The position numbers and the translations under genes were made by a program. A model generated the notes under the pieces. That model made no database searches. It saw only the letters and a list, made by a program, of their open reading frames with translations, and was not told the origin of the DNA. Shown here piece by piece: positions 1 to 8,747 of a DNA stretch of 21,790 nucleotides; position 1 is the first letter of the stretch, and every line of letters begins with the position of its first letter. Source of the DNA: SZUA-254 sp035292425 (GTDB lineage: Bacteria; Bacteroidota; Ignavibacteria; UBA10030; SZUA-254); the NCBI GenBank assembly GCA_035292425.1, contig DATDQD010000056.1, positions 1 to 21,790 on the forward strand, read 5' to 3'.

Positions 1-1353
1 CTTCCGCTGACGTACCATTTCGGGCCGGGGCCGGCGAAGGTCAGGCTGGCGGTCTCCTTCAACTGGGACAATGTCCCGATCCATGATGTCGTGGCGACAC
101 TCCGGGGTTCGGAACGCCCCGACCAGTGGATCATCCGCGGCAACCACCACGATGCCTGGGTCAACGGCGCTCTCGACCCCGTCAGCGGGCTCGTCGCGAT
201 GATGGCCGAGGCGCGAGCCCTCGGCGCGATGGCGAAGCAGGGATGGAAACCGAAACGGAGCATCGTCTACTGCGCGTGGGACGCGGAGGAACCGGGTCTC
301 CTCGGCTCGACCGAATGGGTTGAGGCGAACGCCGCCGAACTCGGGAAGAAGGCCGCGGTATATGTCAACACCGACGCCACGGGGAGGGGATTCCTTTCCG
401 CGGGCGGTTCGCACACGCTCGAGAAATTTTTCAATACCGTCACGCGGGACGTGACCGACCCGCAGTACGGCATCAGCGTGAAAGACCGTTCCCGCGCGGC
501 CGGAATCATCACCTCCTCGGGCGAGGATCGCGCCCGTTATCGCAGCGGGGGGGACCTTCCGCTCGACCCGCTCGGCTCCGGGTCGGATTATACCCCCTTC
601 CTGCAGCATCTCGGCGTGGCCTCTCTCAACGTCGGATTCGGCGGCGAGGACCAGTACGGCCAGTATCACTCCGCGTACGATTCCTACGACCATTACACCC
701 GGTTCGCCGACACGGACTTCAGCTACGGCGTGACCCTGGCGAAGACCTGCGGCCGCGTCGTGATCCGCATGGCCGATGCCGACCTGCTGCCGTTCGAGTT
801 CGACAGCTTCGCCGCGACCGTCTCCATCTACCTCAAGGAGGTCGAGGACCTCGCCGACCGCCTGCGGAGCGAGGCCGTGGAACACAACACACAGATCGGC
901 GAAAAGAGCCTCGTGTACGTGAACGACCCGAGGGAGAAGGCGGCGGCCCCGAAAAAACTTGACGAGGTGCCCTTTTTCAACTTCGCCCCGCTGCAGAACG
1001 CCGTCGCGGCGCTGAAGGATGAGGCCTCGAAATACTCCGCGAGGGTGAAAGAACTGACGGACAAGGGCTCCCCGCTCCCCCTCGGGAAAAAGAAGGCGCT
1101 CGACGCGGTGCTCATGGGGATGGAGCAGAGGTTGACGCTCGGCAGGGGATTGTCCGGGAGGCCGTGGTATAGGCACCAGGTCTACGCGCCGGGCATGTAC
1201 ACAGGGTACGGCGTCAAGACGCTTCCCGCCGTCCGTGAGGCGCTGGAACTCCGCCGCTGGAAAAACGTCGAGCCCGAAGTCGAGAGCGTCGCCAGGGTGC
1301 TGAGGCACTACGCGGCGGGCATCGACGAGGCGGTGAAGATCCTCTCGGAATGA
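1..1353 (+). CDS. M28B-family zinc carboxypeptidase (glutamate carboxypeptidase II-like), 5'-truncated
   Basis: The reading frame is open from base 1, so the start lies upstream; the GTG at 91 is internal. 450 residues are visible. Numbering from base 1, the zinc ligands and catalytic acid are H49, D59, E96 (general base), E97, D125 and H223, in the motifs GNHHDAW, GALDPVSG, AWDAEEPG, VNTDATG and QYHSAYD. The spacing (10, 47, 48 and 76 residues after the first His) is identical to human GCPII H377/D387/E424/E425/D453. The rest (about residues 270-450) corresponds to the transferrin-receptor-like dimerisation domain. By comparison with GCPII about 330 N-terminal residues (signal peptide or anchor, PA domain) are missing. 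It probably hydrolyses peptides with a C-terminal acidic residue outside the cytoplasm. Its TGA overlaps the next ATG (ATGA), implying co-transcription. The family is very secure; the substrate is not. Confidence 0.93.
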   Translation, partial: LPLTYHFGPGPAKVRLAVSFNWDNVPIHDVVATLRGSERPDQWIIRGNHHDAWVNGALDPVSGLVAMMAEARALGAMAKQGWKPKRSIVYCAWDAEEPGLLGSTEWVEANAAELGKKAAVYVNTDATGRGFLSAGGSHTLEKFFNTVTRDVTDPQYGISVKDRSRAAGIITSSGEDRARYRSGGDLPLDPLGSGSDYTPFLQHLGVASLNVGFGGEDQYGQYHSAYDSYDHYTRFADTDFSYGVTLAKTCGRVVIRMADADLLPFEFDSFAATVSIYLKEVEDLADRLRSEAVEHNTQIGEKSLVYVNDPREKAAAPKKLDEVPFFNFAPLQNAVAALKDEASKYSARVKELTDKGSPLPLGKKKALDAVLMGMEQRLTLGRGLSGRPWYRHQVYAPGMYTGYGVKTLPAVREALELRRWKNVEPEVESVARVLRHYAAGIDEAVKILSE

Positions 1354-3056
1354 CCGTGTCCCTGCCGTATAAAGACCGCATCCGGCTGAACATTCTCTTC
1401 GAGAATGTCGACGATGAATTATTCGCGCGGATCCTTCCGAAACTCCACGAGCGCCATTACCGCGCCGGCGGGGTCATCGTCGAGGACAACACCGACGGCG
1501 ACGAGCTCTTCCTCCTGGTCGAGGGCCGGGTCCGGGTCATCAAGCGCACGAAATCGGGGGACGAAAACCTCCTTGCCCTGCTCCACGCCGGGGACTTTTT
1601 CGGCGAACTCGAACTGGTCGACGCCCGCCCGCGCTCGGCCCGCGTCATCGCGGTCGAGGACTGCGTCGCTTTTTCATTAAAAAAGGCGGACTTCGACGGC
1701 CTTCTCGAGGAGAGCCACGCCTTCGCCACGCGCCTGATGCAGGTGATGAGCATCCGCCTGCGGGCCCTCAACAATCACTTCGTCAGGGAGCTGGAAAGCT
1801 TCATCCGGAGATCGGGCGCCGAGATGGAGAAGCTGCAGCAGCTGATCGACGCGTCGAAGGCGCTCAATTCGACGCTCGACCTCGGACGGCTGCTCGACAT
1901 CATCCTCGACATCGCGCTGAAGACCACCGACGGCGACCGCGGCACGGTCTACCTCGTGGACCGGAAAAAAGAGGAGCTCTGGTCGGTCATACTGAAAAAG
2001 AACCAGCATGTCACCATCCGTCTCCCGTACGGGAGGGGAATCGCCGGGTACGTCGCCGCGTCGGGGGACTCGCTCAACATCCCCGACGCCTACCTCGACG
2101 CGCGCTTCAACCCCGACGTTGACAGGCAAACCGGCTACCGCACGGGGACGATCCTCTGCATGCCGATGAAGAACAAGGACGGCGATACCATCGGCGTGTT
2201 CCAGCTCCTGAACAAGCGCGGGGGGCCGTTCACCGCCGCCGACGAGAATTTCATCTCCGCCCTCTCGATCCACGCCTCCCTCGCGATCGAAAACGCCCGT
2301 CTCTACGAAGAAGAAAAGGCCCTCGCCAGCATCCGCGAGGAGGTCCGGCTCGCGGCGCAGATCCAGATGGACCTTCTCCCGAAAATGGTGCCCTCCGTCG
2401 AGGGGTACGAGCTGGCCGGCGCGTCGATCCCCGCGCAGATGGTGGGGGGGGACTATTTCGACTTCATCCGGCTCGAGGACGGGCGGATGGGGGTCTGTCT
2501 CGGCGACGTCTCGGGGAAGGGAATGCCGGCCGCGCTCCTGATGGCGAACCTCCAGGCCACGCTGCGGGGGCAGACCCTGCTCGCCGGCGACGTGGAAGGC
2601 ACGGTCAGGCGGTCGAACCGGCTGCTCTACGAAACGACGTCGCCGGAAAAATTCGTGACGCTCGTCTACGGCGCGCTCGACCCGAAACAGCACACGTTCC
2701 GTTTCACCAACGCGGGCCACGACCATCCATGCCTCTTCCGCAACGATGGCAAGCCGCACCGCCTGGAATCGGGCGGGATCGTCCTCGGCGTCCTCCCCGA
2801 TTACCATTATTCGGCGGAGACGGTGGAATTCCATCCCGGCGACGTGCTGGTGATCTACTCCGACGGGATCTGCGAATCGATGAACGCGGACCACGAGCAG
2901 TTCGGCATGGACCGGCTGGTCGGCGTCATCGGCGACAACCTGGCCGCGCCGGCGGGGGAAATTCTCAACGCCGTCGTAGAGGCGGCCCGACATCACGCGG
3001 GAGCCGCGCCGCAGTACGACGACATGACGGTGGTGGTGGTGAAGAGGGTGCGCTGA
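1350..3056 (+). CDS. cNMP-binding / GAF / SpoIIE-type PP2C serine phosphatase
   Basis: A 568-aa cytoplasmic signalling protein without signal peptide or membrane segments. Domains in order: cyclic-nucleotide-binding domain (about 13-130) with phosphate-binding cassette FFGELELVDARPRSARV; a short helical linker (about 145-178); GAF domain (about 180-325); the coupling helix EVRLAAQIQMDLLPKMVP (341-358); and a SpoIIE/RsbU-type PP2C domain (about 360-566). Metal-binding motifs are VGGDYFDF, GDVSGKGMPAA, YSDGICESMN and QYDDMTVVVVKR. In this family the phosphatase usually dephosphorylates an anti-sigma-factor antagonist, here presumably gated by cNMP and by a GAF ligand. No anti-sigma or STAS partner is encoded in this window. 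The start ATG overlaps the upstream stop. It sits between two peptidase genes, suggesting shared transcription rather than a shared pathway. Domain assignments are secure; ligand and target are unknown. Confidence 0.93.
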   Translation: MTVSLPYKDRIRLNILFENVDDELFARILPKLHERHYRAGGVIVEDNTDGDELFLLVEGRVRVIKRTKSGDENLLALLHAGDFFGELELVDARPRSARVIAVEDCVAFSLKKADFDGLLEESHAFATRLMQVMSIRLRALNNHFVRELESFIRRSGAEMEKLQQLIDASKALNSTLDLGRLLDIILDIALKTTDGDRGTVYLVDRKKEELWSVILKKNQHVTIRLPYGRGIAGYVAASGDSLNIPDAYLDARFNPDVDRQTGYRTGTILCMPMKNKDGDTIGVFQLLNKRGGPFTAADENFISALSIHASLAIENARLYEEEKALASIREEVRLAAQIQMDLLPKMVPSVEGYELAGASIPAQMVGGDYFDFIRLEDGRMGVCLGDVSGKGMPAALLMANLQATLRGQTLLAGDVEGTVRRSNRLLYETTSPEKFVTLVYGALDPKQHTFRFTNAGHDHPCLFRNDGKPHRLESGGIVLGVLPDYHYSAETVEFHPGDVLVIYSDGICESMNADHEQFGMDRLVGVIGDNLAAPAGEILNAVVEAARHHAGAAPQYDDMTVVVVKRVR

Positions 3057-3078
3057 AACGTATCAACGGGATCGATCA

Positions 3079-4884
3079 ATGGCGCTTTTTCTGATGTTCG
3101 CTCTCATGAACACGACACTCCACGCCGGTCCGCGGACCGTCAAATACACGCTCGGCATGCCCGAGCCGATCAGCCACGTCTTCGTCGTGAGCGTAACCCT
3201 CGACGGCCTCGCGCCCGACGGGGAGTACGTGGATCTGACCCTGCCCGCGTGGCGGCCGGGGCGGTACACGATCCTCGACATGGCGGAAGGCGTCCTGGAA
3301 TTCTCAGCCGCCGACGGTTCCGGGAAGCCGCTCCGGTGGCGAAAGACCGACAAGTCCACCTGGCGCGTGACGACCGAGGGACGCCCGAAGATCACCGCAA
3401 CCTACCGGGTCTATGCGGACGAATTCGGTCTTCGGACGAGGGGCCTCGACGAAGACCACGCCTTCGTGGACGGCTCGGCGGTGTTCCTGTATGCCGAGAA
3501 GTACCGTTCGCTCCCGGTCCGCCTGAAAGTGAAGCCGTTCAAAGGCTGGCATGTCACGACCGGGCTCGAGGGGAAGGGGAACACGTTCACGGCGCCCGAC
3601 TACGATCATTTCGTGGATTGCCCGCTCGAAATCGGGAAACAGAAGGACCACGAGTTCAAGGTCAAGGGAGTCCCCCACGTCCTGAGCGTCTTCGGGCAGG
3701 CCGCGTACGACGCGGACTCGCTCATCCGCGACATCTCGAAAATCGTCGCCGCCATGAGCGATTTCTGGGGTGACGTTCCCTACGGGAAATACGTCTTCCT
3801 CGTCCACGCGGCGCCCTGGGCGGGGGGCGGCACCGAGCACATCAACTCGACCATCATGGGCACCAGGCCCGAAAACCTCGCGCCGGGCGACGGTTACCGC
3901 GGGTTCCTCGGCCTGGTGGCGCACGAGTTTTTCCACACCTGGAACGTCAAGCGGCTCAGGCCGAAGGGGATCGTCCCGTACGATTACGCGAAGGAGAATT
4001 ACACGCGCGAATTGTGGATCGCGGAGGGGATGACCTCCTATTACGACGGGCTCCTGCTGACGCGCACGGGGTTCAACGCGCCGGACCGCTACCTGAACTC
4101 GATCGCCTCCGGCGTGCGCGAAGACCGCATGAGGCCGGGGAACACGGTGCAGTCGCTCTCCGAATCCAGCTTCGACGCCTGGATCAAATTCGGCCGCTCA
4201 TCGCCCCACTCCTACAACACCGAAACGGATTTCTACGGCAAGGGCGCGCAGGTGAGCCTGCTCCTCGACCTCACGATCAGGGGGAAAACCGGGAATGGAA
4301 AATCGCTCGACGACGTCATGCGGCTGATGTACCGGCGCTTCCCCCCCGGGGGGACCGGGTACACGGTGGACGATTTCCAGGCGGCGGCCTCCGAAGCGGC
4401 GGGCTCCGACCTTTCGGGATTTTTCGCGGACTACGTCCACGGTACGAAACCGCTCCCCTGGGAAGAGACGTTCCTCGGCGCGGGGCTTCGCATCTCGTCG
4501 CGCGACACCGCCGCCAGACCGTGGATCGGCCTTTCGACAAGGGAGACGGGGGACAGGGTCTTCGCGGCGAGGGTGGTGGAGGGGTCCCCCGCCCGCGCGG
4601 CCGGGCTCGACGGCGGCGACGAGATCGTCGCGCTGGACGGGAAGAAGGCGGTCGGCCGGGAGATCGAGAAGGCCGTTTCCGCCAGGAAGAAGGGCGACAC
4701 CGTGACGCTGACCGTCTTCAGGGACAACGTCCTGAAGGAATTCCGCGTGACGGTGAAGGAATCTCCCGTTCCCGAGTATTCCATCGGGAAAATCACAGAA
4801 CCCACTCCCGCGCAAAAGCTGACGTACGAACAGTGGCTGTCGACGACGTGGGAATCACCAGCTCAAAAATCCGATAACCAATGA
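3079..4884 (+). CDS. M61 family (glycyl aminopeptidase-like) metallopeptidase with C-terminal PDZ domain
   Basis: A 601-aa protein with a short N-terminal hydrophobic stretch (1-16, ending LHA) resembling a signal peptide, so export is likely. An M61 N-terminal beta domain (about 20-190) precedes the catalytic domain. That domain carries the family-typical GGGTEHINS (249-257), the zinc motif HEFFHTWN (H282, E283, H286) and the third ligand E316 in AEGMTSYYDG. A PDZ domain follows (about 478-565, with GSPARAAGLDGGDEIVALDG). Length and order match the M61/PDZ architecture common in FCB bacteria and Proteobacteria. It begins 22 bp after the phosphatase stop, no upstream in-frame start was seen, and its TGA overlaps the next ATG. 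By family it removes N-terminal residues (Gly/Ala preference in characterised members); the actual substrate is inferred. Confidence 0.93.
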   Translation: MALFLMFALMNTTLHAGPRTVKYTLGMPEPISHVFVVSVTLDGLAPDGEYVDLTLPAWRPGRYTILDMAEGVLEFSAADGSGKPLRWRKTDKSTWRVTTEGRPKITATYRVYADEFGLRTRGLDEDHAFVDGSAVFLYAEKYRSLPVRLKVKPFKGWHVTTGLEGKGNTFTAPDYDHFVDCPLEIGKQKDHEFKVKGVPHVLSVFGQAAYDADSLIRDISKIVAAMSDFWGDVPYGKYVFLVHAAPWAGGGTEHINSTIMGTRPENLAPGDGYRGFLGLVAHEFFHTWNVKRLRPKGIVPYDYAKENYTRELWIAEGMTSYYDGLLLTRTGFNAPDRYLNSIASGVREDRMRPGNTVQSLSESSFDAWIKFGRSSPHSYNTETDFYGKGAQVSLLLDLTIRGKTGNGKSLDDVMRLMYRRFPPGGTGYTVDDFQAAASEAAGSDLSGFFADYVHGTKPLPWEETFLGAGLRISSRDTAARPWIGLSTRETGDRVFAARVVEGSPARAAGLDGGDEIVALDGKKAVGREIEKAVSARKKGDTVTLTVFRDNVLKEFRVTVKESPVPEYSIGKITEPTPAQKLTYEQWLSTTWESPAQKSDNQ

Positions 4885-5771
4885 ATTCCAAATCCCGCAT
4901 CCGTTTCCTCGCCCTGCTCCTGGCATGTCTGTCCGGGGCCGACGCGCAGAACGTCTTCATCGTGGTGATCGACGGCGCACGGTATTCCGAGACGTTCGCG
5001 CTCAAGGACAAATATATCCCCAGGATCTGGAACGACCTGCGGCCCCATGGGACGATCTTCACCAATTTCCGGAACGACGGGAAAACCGTCACCTGCCCGG
5101 GGCACGCCGCCTTCCTCACCGGCGCATACGAGGACCTGGAGAACGACGGGTCGGAACGACCGCATGTCCCCACGCTCTTCGAGTATTACCGCGCGAAGAC
5201 CGGAGCGGGGGACACGTGCTGCTACGCCGTGACCGGGAAGGAGAAGCTCCGCGTGCTCACCTACAGCACCGACGGGATGTTCGGCGAAAAATTCGGCGCA
5301 CGATTCACGGCGCCGGGATCGATGAGCGATACGGCGACCTGGACTGACCTGAAGCGCGTGATGGACGCCGATCATCCCCGGCTGGTGATCGTGAATCTCC
5401 CTTCCGTCGACATCGCGGGGCACGACTCCGCCTGGACCGGGTATCTCCTCGCGCTGCGCGAGGTGGACAGCCTGGTCTACCTCCTCTGGAACAGGATCCA
5501 ATCGGATTCTTTTTATAGAGACAGGACGACGATGTTCGTCTCCTCGGACCACGGACGCCACGACGACGCCCACGGCGGGTTCCAGCACCACGGGTGTTCG
5601 TGCGAGGGGTGCCGGCACATCATCGGGCTGGGCATCGGGCCGGGGTTCCGCAAGGGCGCCGTGGTCGACGGGTGCGTCGGGCAGACCGATGTCCGCGCCG
5701 CCGCCGCGGAACTGCTGTCGATCCCGCTTCCGATCAGCGACGCGAAGAAAATCCTGAACGCGGGGCGCTGA
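4881..5771 (+). CDS. Exported alkaline-phosphatase-superfamily hydrolase (phosphodiesterase/sulfatase-like)
   Basis: A 296-aa protein with an Sec-type signal peptide (1-22, LALLLACLSGADA). Superfamily metal and nucleophile positions are recognisable: D31 in VVIDGARYSE, candidate nucleophile T71 in KTVTCPGHAAFLTG, a D-x-x-x-H pair in SVDIAGHDS, and the DH in SSDHGRHDDAHGG with a further His in FQHHG. The layout fits type I phosphodiesterase/nucleotide pyrophosphatase or sulfatase-like members, but at 296 aa it is shorter than most, with a minimal cap. The CSCEGC cluster near residue 240 is unusual and could bind metal or form disulfides. The start overlaps the M61 stop (ATGA), so it is last in this packed set. 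The exact ester hydrolysed cannot be told from sequence. Confidence 0.85.
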   Translation: MNSKSRIRFLALLLACLSGADAQNVFIVVIDGARYSETFALKDKYIPRIWNDLRPHGTIFTNFRNDGKTVTCPGHAAFLTGAYEDLENDGSERPHVPTLFEYYRAKTGAGDTCCYAVTGKEKLRVLTYSTDGMFGEKFGARFTAPGSMSDTATWTDLKRVMDADHPRLVIVNLPSVDIAGHDSAWTGYLLALREVDSLVYLLWNRIQSDSFYRDRTTMFVSSDHGRHDDAHGGFQHHGCSCEGCRHIIGLGIGPGFRKGAVVDGCVGQTDVRAAAAELLSIPLPISDAKKILNAGR

Positions 5772-5786
5772 GGGCTGCGTCCCGAA

Positions 5787-5804
5787 CGCGGCGGTCCCGC
5801 CGTG
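5787..5804 (+). terminator. GC-rich hairpin after the phosphodiesterase gene (weak terminator candidate)
   Basis: A seven-pair stem (one G-T wobble) with a GTCC loop begins 16 bp after the stop codon. No T-run follows, so it may only slow or protect the transcript end. It marks the break before the CotH gene. Confidence 0.3.
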
Positions 5805-5819
5805 CGTATGCCCCCCCGA

Positions 5820-5848
5820 TAGATTCCAACCCGGGATGTTCGTATATT
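5820..5848 (+). promoter_or_regulatory. Possible sigma70-like promoter for the CotH/hydrolase pair
   Basis: TAGATT, 17 bp, TATATT. The -10 is good and the -35 poor (about 3 of 6). It lies 26 bp before the ATG at 5874 in the only sizeable gap between the first and second gene groups, which is the main reason to list it. Confidence 0.35.
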
Positions 5849-5873
5849 CCCACCGTTATTGAAAGGGACCACC

Positions 5874-8747
5874 ATGCACAGGACATTCAAGCTCCCGGCG
5901 ATCGCGATCGCCATCGTGTGCCTGCTCTCGCTGCCGGCGATCGGGACAATTTCCTATGGCCAGGTGCCCGGATACTCCGTTGAAATGACCCCGGCCGACT
6001 ACCAGACCCTTTTCACGCGGAACGTCTTCAACGACACGTACCTCCCGGCGCCGTTCACATCGAACGACACGCTCTGGCCGGAAGCACGAGTCCGGTTCAA
6101 GGGGCATTCCACACGGTACTACGCGAAAAAATCGTACCGCGTGCGGTTCGCAGACACGAACCTCTTCCACGGGTACCGCCAGATCAACTTCAATTCGATG
6201 TACACCGACAAGTCGTTCATGAGGGAGAAGCTCGCGTGGGACCTCTTCCGTGACCTCGGCGCGCTGGCGCCGACCGCGGACCACGCGGAATTTTCGATCA
6301 ACGGCGATTCAAAAGGGCTTTATCTCCTTATCCCGAAAGTCGACAGGTACCTGCTGCAACTCAACGGCCGGCAGGTCGCGCCGATGTACGAGGCCGACGA
6401 TTTCTACGCGCTGGCCGACCTGACCGTCCAGCCCGACAGCCTCCTGAAACTTTATTACGCCAAGGAGATCGGCGACGCGGCCGACTATTCGGACCTCGCG
6501 GCGCTGATCTCGGCCCTTAATTCGGCCCCCGCCGGGTCGTTTGCGGACACGGTGCGCCAGCATTTCGATACCACGAGCATCCTGCAATGGTTCGCCGTCA
6601 ACGCGCTCACGATGATGGGCGACTCGTACAATAAAAATTACCTCCTTTACCGCGACACGTCGCGCGCGGCGCAGCAGTGGACGGTGATCCCCTGGGACTA
6701 TGACCTCTCTTGGGGGAGGACGGGCGACCTCGCGGTACCCTATCCGGCATCGCTCCTCAACGACGGGTTCGCCTATAGCTTTTCGCCGCTCGCCGGTCCG
6801 GACAACGTCCTGAAAGACCGGTTCATGGCGACGACGGAACTGCGGGACGGATTCAAATCATACCTCTCCGGCGTCCTCTCCACGGTGTTCACCGAAGCGC
6901 ACCTCTGGCCGCGCATCGACAGCCTCGCCGCGCTGATGCGCTCCGACGCTGCCGCCGACCCCGAGCGTTGGGGCACGATGGAGGATTTCGAAGAGCACAT
7001 TGAAGCATTGAAATACTACGTTACCGCCAGGCGAAATTACCTGCTCAAGACGTTCATCAACCCACCGTCGGGCGCGTTCGATATCGCCACGATGCCATTC
7101 ACCGGAGAGGGCGTGCCGCATCATTATGTCGGGGTCGACGGAAGGCTCCTGGCCACACTCTCGTTCACGGGCGTCACCGGCCTGGACAGTGTCACGGTGA
7201 TAACGCATCCCAACACGATGCCGCCCGACGTCCCCCCGCCGTTCGACGCGCGGTGGGTCAACAGATGGATCGAGGTCATCCCGCACCCCCCGACGGCGCA
7301 ATTCACCACGAAGTTCCGGTGGGCGTACCAGGACGTCTCCTCGACGGACCGGGAAGTGGGCATCGGGGTGGGCGACGAACGGATCCTGCGCGCGTATCAC
7401 CACGACGGGAGCGTGTGGTCCACGCTCCCGGGCGAGGTGAACGCGTTCGCCAACACCGTGACCATCGATACGCTGACGGCCGGCCGGACGGGACCGGGGA
7501 AATACTTCGCTCTGATGCTCTCCGATACGTATAATCCTACGTGGCAGAGGATGGCGAACAACTACTGGGAACGGTGGCACGACATCCGGTTTCCCGATTC
7601 AGTCAACGGGTTCATCGTGGGCGAGCACGGCTCGTTCCTGCGGACCAGCGACGGCGGCGACAGCTGGGAGCGGGACTCGATCGGGAGCGCCCTGCACTTT
7701 TTCTCGGGCGACATGAGCGCTCCGTGGGGCCGGCTTTTCGCTGCCGGAGAGTCCGGGAGCTTTTACGCGAGCGACGACACCGGCAGGACCTGGGCGAGCG
7801 CAGTGCTCGGCGTTACCGATAACATGCGGGCGGTATCGTTCGACGGGGATGCGGGCGTCGTCGTGGGCGACAGCGGCAGGGCGTTCGCTACCTTCGATGG
7901 CGGGTCCTCCTGGTCCGAGGTCGTCACCGGTCTTACCGGAGATTTTCAGTCGGTTCGTTTTTCCAATTCTTCAGTGGATTATTTCATCGCTGTCGGCCCG
8001 GGGGTCAGGGTTTTCACGGAAATCTTTGTCCCATTGCCCCCGCCGGAGTTTACGCTTTCCAAGTCGTTCCCGGCTGCGCATCCGCTCCGGTCGGTGACTC
8101 TGGTCGGATCGACCTTCTGGGTCGCGGGCGACAGCGGCTATGTTGCATTTGCGGACACCGCCGATACCATGTTGATGGAAAGGAACCTCCCGGTACGGGT
8201 TTCGCTCAGGGACATCGAGGCGCTCGATTCGCTGAGGATTTTTGTTACGGGCGACGGCGGGGCCATCTTTTATACGGCGGACGCGGGGCTGACGTGGTAC
8301 CGCCAGCTCACCGGCGACACGCACGATCTCTACGCGATCGCGTTCACCGGGACCGGGAGGGGATTCGCCGTCGGGAACGGCGGGACCATCCTCCGGACCG
8401 GCGTCCCCGGCACGCTGACGGGCGTCGGCGCCGACGCGCCGTTCGTTCCATCGGCATTCCGGCTGTTGCAGAATTACCCCAATCCCTTCAACCCTGCGAC
8501 GACCATCGCGTTCGACCTGCCATCGGACGCGACGGTTTCGATTGAGATTTTCGACGTCCTGGGCAGGCTCGTCGCCCCGCGCCTCTCCGGCCCGGCGCCC
8601 GGGGAATCATTGCCCCCGGGGCGCCACACCGCGGAGTGGAACGCGGGCAGACGGGCCACCGGCGTCTATTTTTACCGGATGAATGCCGTCGACCGCTCGG
8701 GGAGACTTCTGTTCAATGACGTGAAAAAGATGGTCCTCGTCCGGTGA
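5874..8747 (+). CDS. CotH kinase-family protein with YCF48/BNR-like repeats and T9SS sorting domain
   Basis: A 957-aa secreted protein. The ATG at 5874 is preferred over the TTG at 5859 because GAAAGG lies just upstream and a clear signal peptide follows (1 to about 29). The CotH-like kinase fold spans about 30-400, with FKGHSTRYYAKKSYRVRF (about 75-92), GLYLLIPKVDRYL (about 148-160) and VIPWDYDLSWGR (about 270-282, the metal-binding segment). Residues about 575-840 hold repeated beta-propeller motifs (RTSDGGDSW, SDDTGRTW, ATFDGGSSW, TADAGLTW) like YCF48/sialidase BNR repeats. The last 95 residues are a type A T9SS sorting domain (LLQNYPNPFNPATTIAF ... KKMVLVR). The mature protein should cross the outer membrane and be surface-attached or released. 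CotH in spores phosphorylates coat proteins; the substrate here is unknown. Its TGA overlaps the GTG start of the next gene. Confidence 0.9.
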   Translation: MHRTFKLPAIAIAIVCLLSLPAIGTISYGQVPGYSVEMTPADYQTLFTRNVFNDTYLPAPFTSNDTLWPEARVRFKGHSTRYYAKKSYRVRFADTNLFHGYRQINFNSMYTDKSFMREKLAWDLFRDLGALAPTADHAEFSINGDSKGLYLLIPKVDRYLLQLNGRQVAPMYEADDFYALADLTVQPDSLLKLYYAKEIGDAADYSDLAALISALNSAPAGSFADTVRQHFDTTSILQWFAVNALTMMGDSYNKNYLLYRDTSRAAQQWTVIPWDYDLSWGRTGDLAVPYPASLLNDGFAYSFSPLAGPDNVLKDRFMATTELRDGFKSYLSGVLSTVFTEAHLWPRIDSLAALMRSDAAADPERWGTMEDFEEHIEALKYYVTARRNYLLKTFINPPSGAFDIATMPFTGEGVPHHYVGVDGRLLATLSFTGVTGLDSVTVITHPNTMPPDVPPPFDARWVNRWIEVIPHPPTAQFTTKFRWAYQDVSSTDREVGIGVGDERILRAYHHDGSVWSTLPGEVNAFANTVTIDTLTAGRTGPGKYFALMLSDTYNPTWQRMANNYWERWHDIRFPDSVNGFIVGEHGSFLRTSDGGDSWERDSIGSALHFFSGDMSAPWGRLFAAGESGSFYASDDTGRTWASAVLGVTDNMRAVSFDGDAGVVVGDSGRAFATFDGGSSWSEVVTGLTGDFQSVRFSNSSVDYFIAVGPGVRVFTEIFVPLPPPEFTLSKSFPAAHPLRSVTLVGSTFWVAGDSGYVAFADTADTMLMERNLPVRVSLRDIEALDSLRIFVTGDGGAIFYTADAGLTWYRQLTGDTHDLYAIAFTGTGRGFAVGNGGTILRTGVPGTLTGVGADAPFVPSAFRLLQNYPNPFNPATTIAFDLPSDATVSIEIFDVLGRLVAPRLSGPAPGESLPPGRHTAEWNAGRRATGVYFYRMNAVDRSGRLLFNDVKKMVLVR

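Noticed and set aside
1677..2996. A long (439-codon) - strand frame opposite the PP2C gene
   Set aside because: It is an antisense shadow caused by high GC: the + strand frame has unambiguous CNB, GAF and PP2C motifs, while this one is Arg/Val/Glu repeats without domains.
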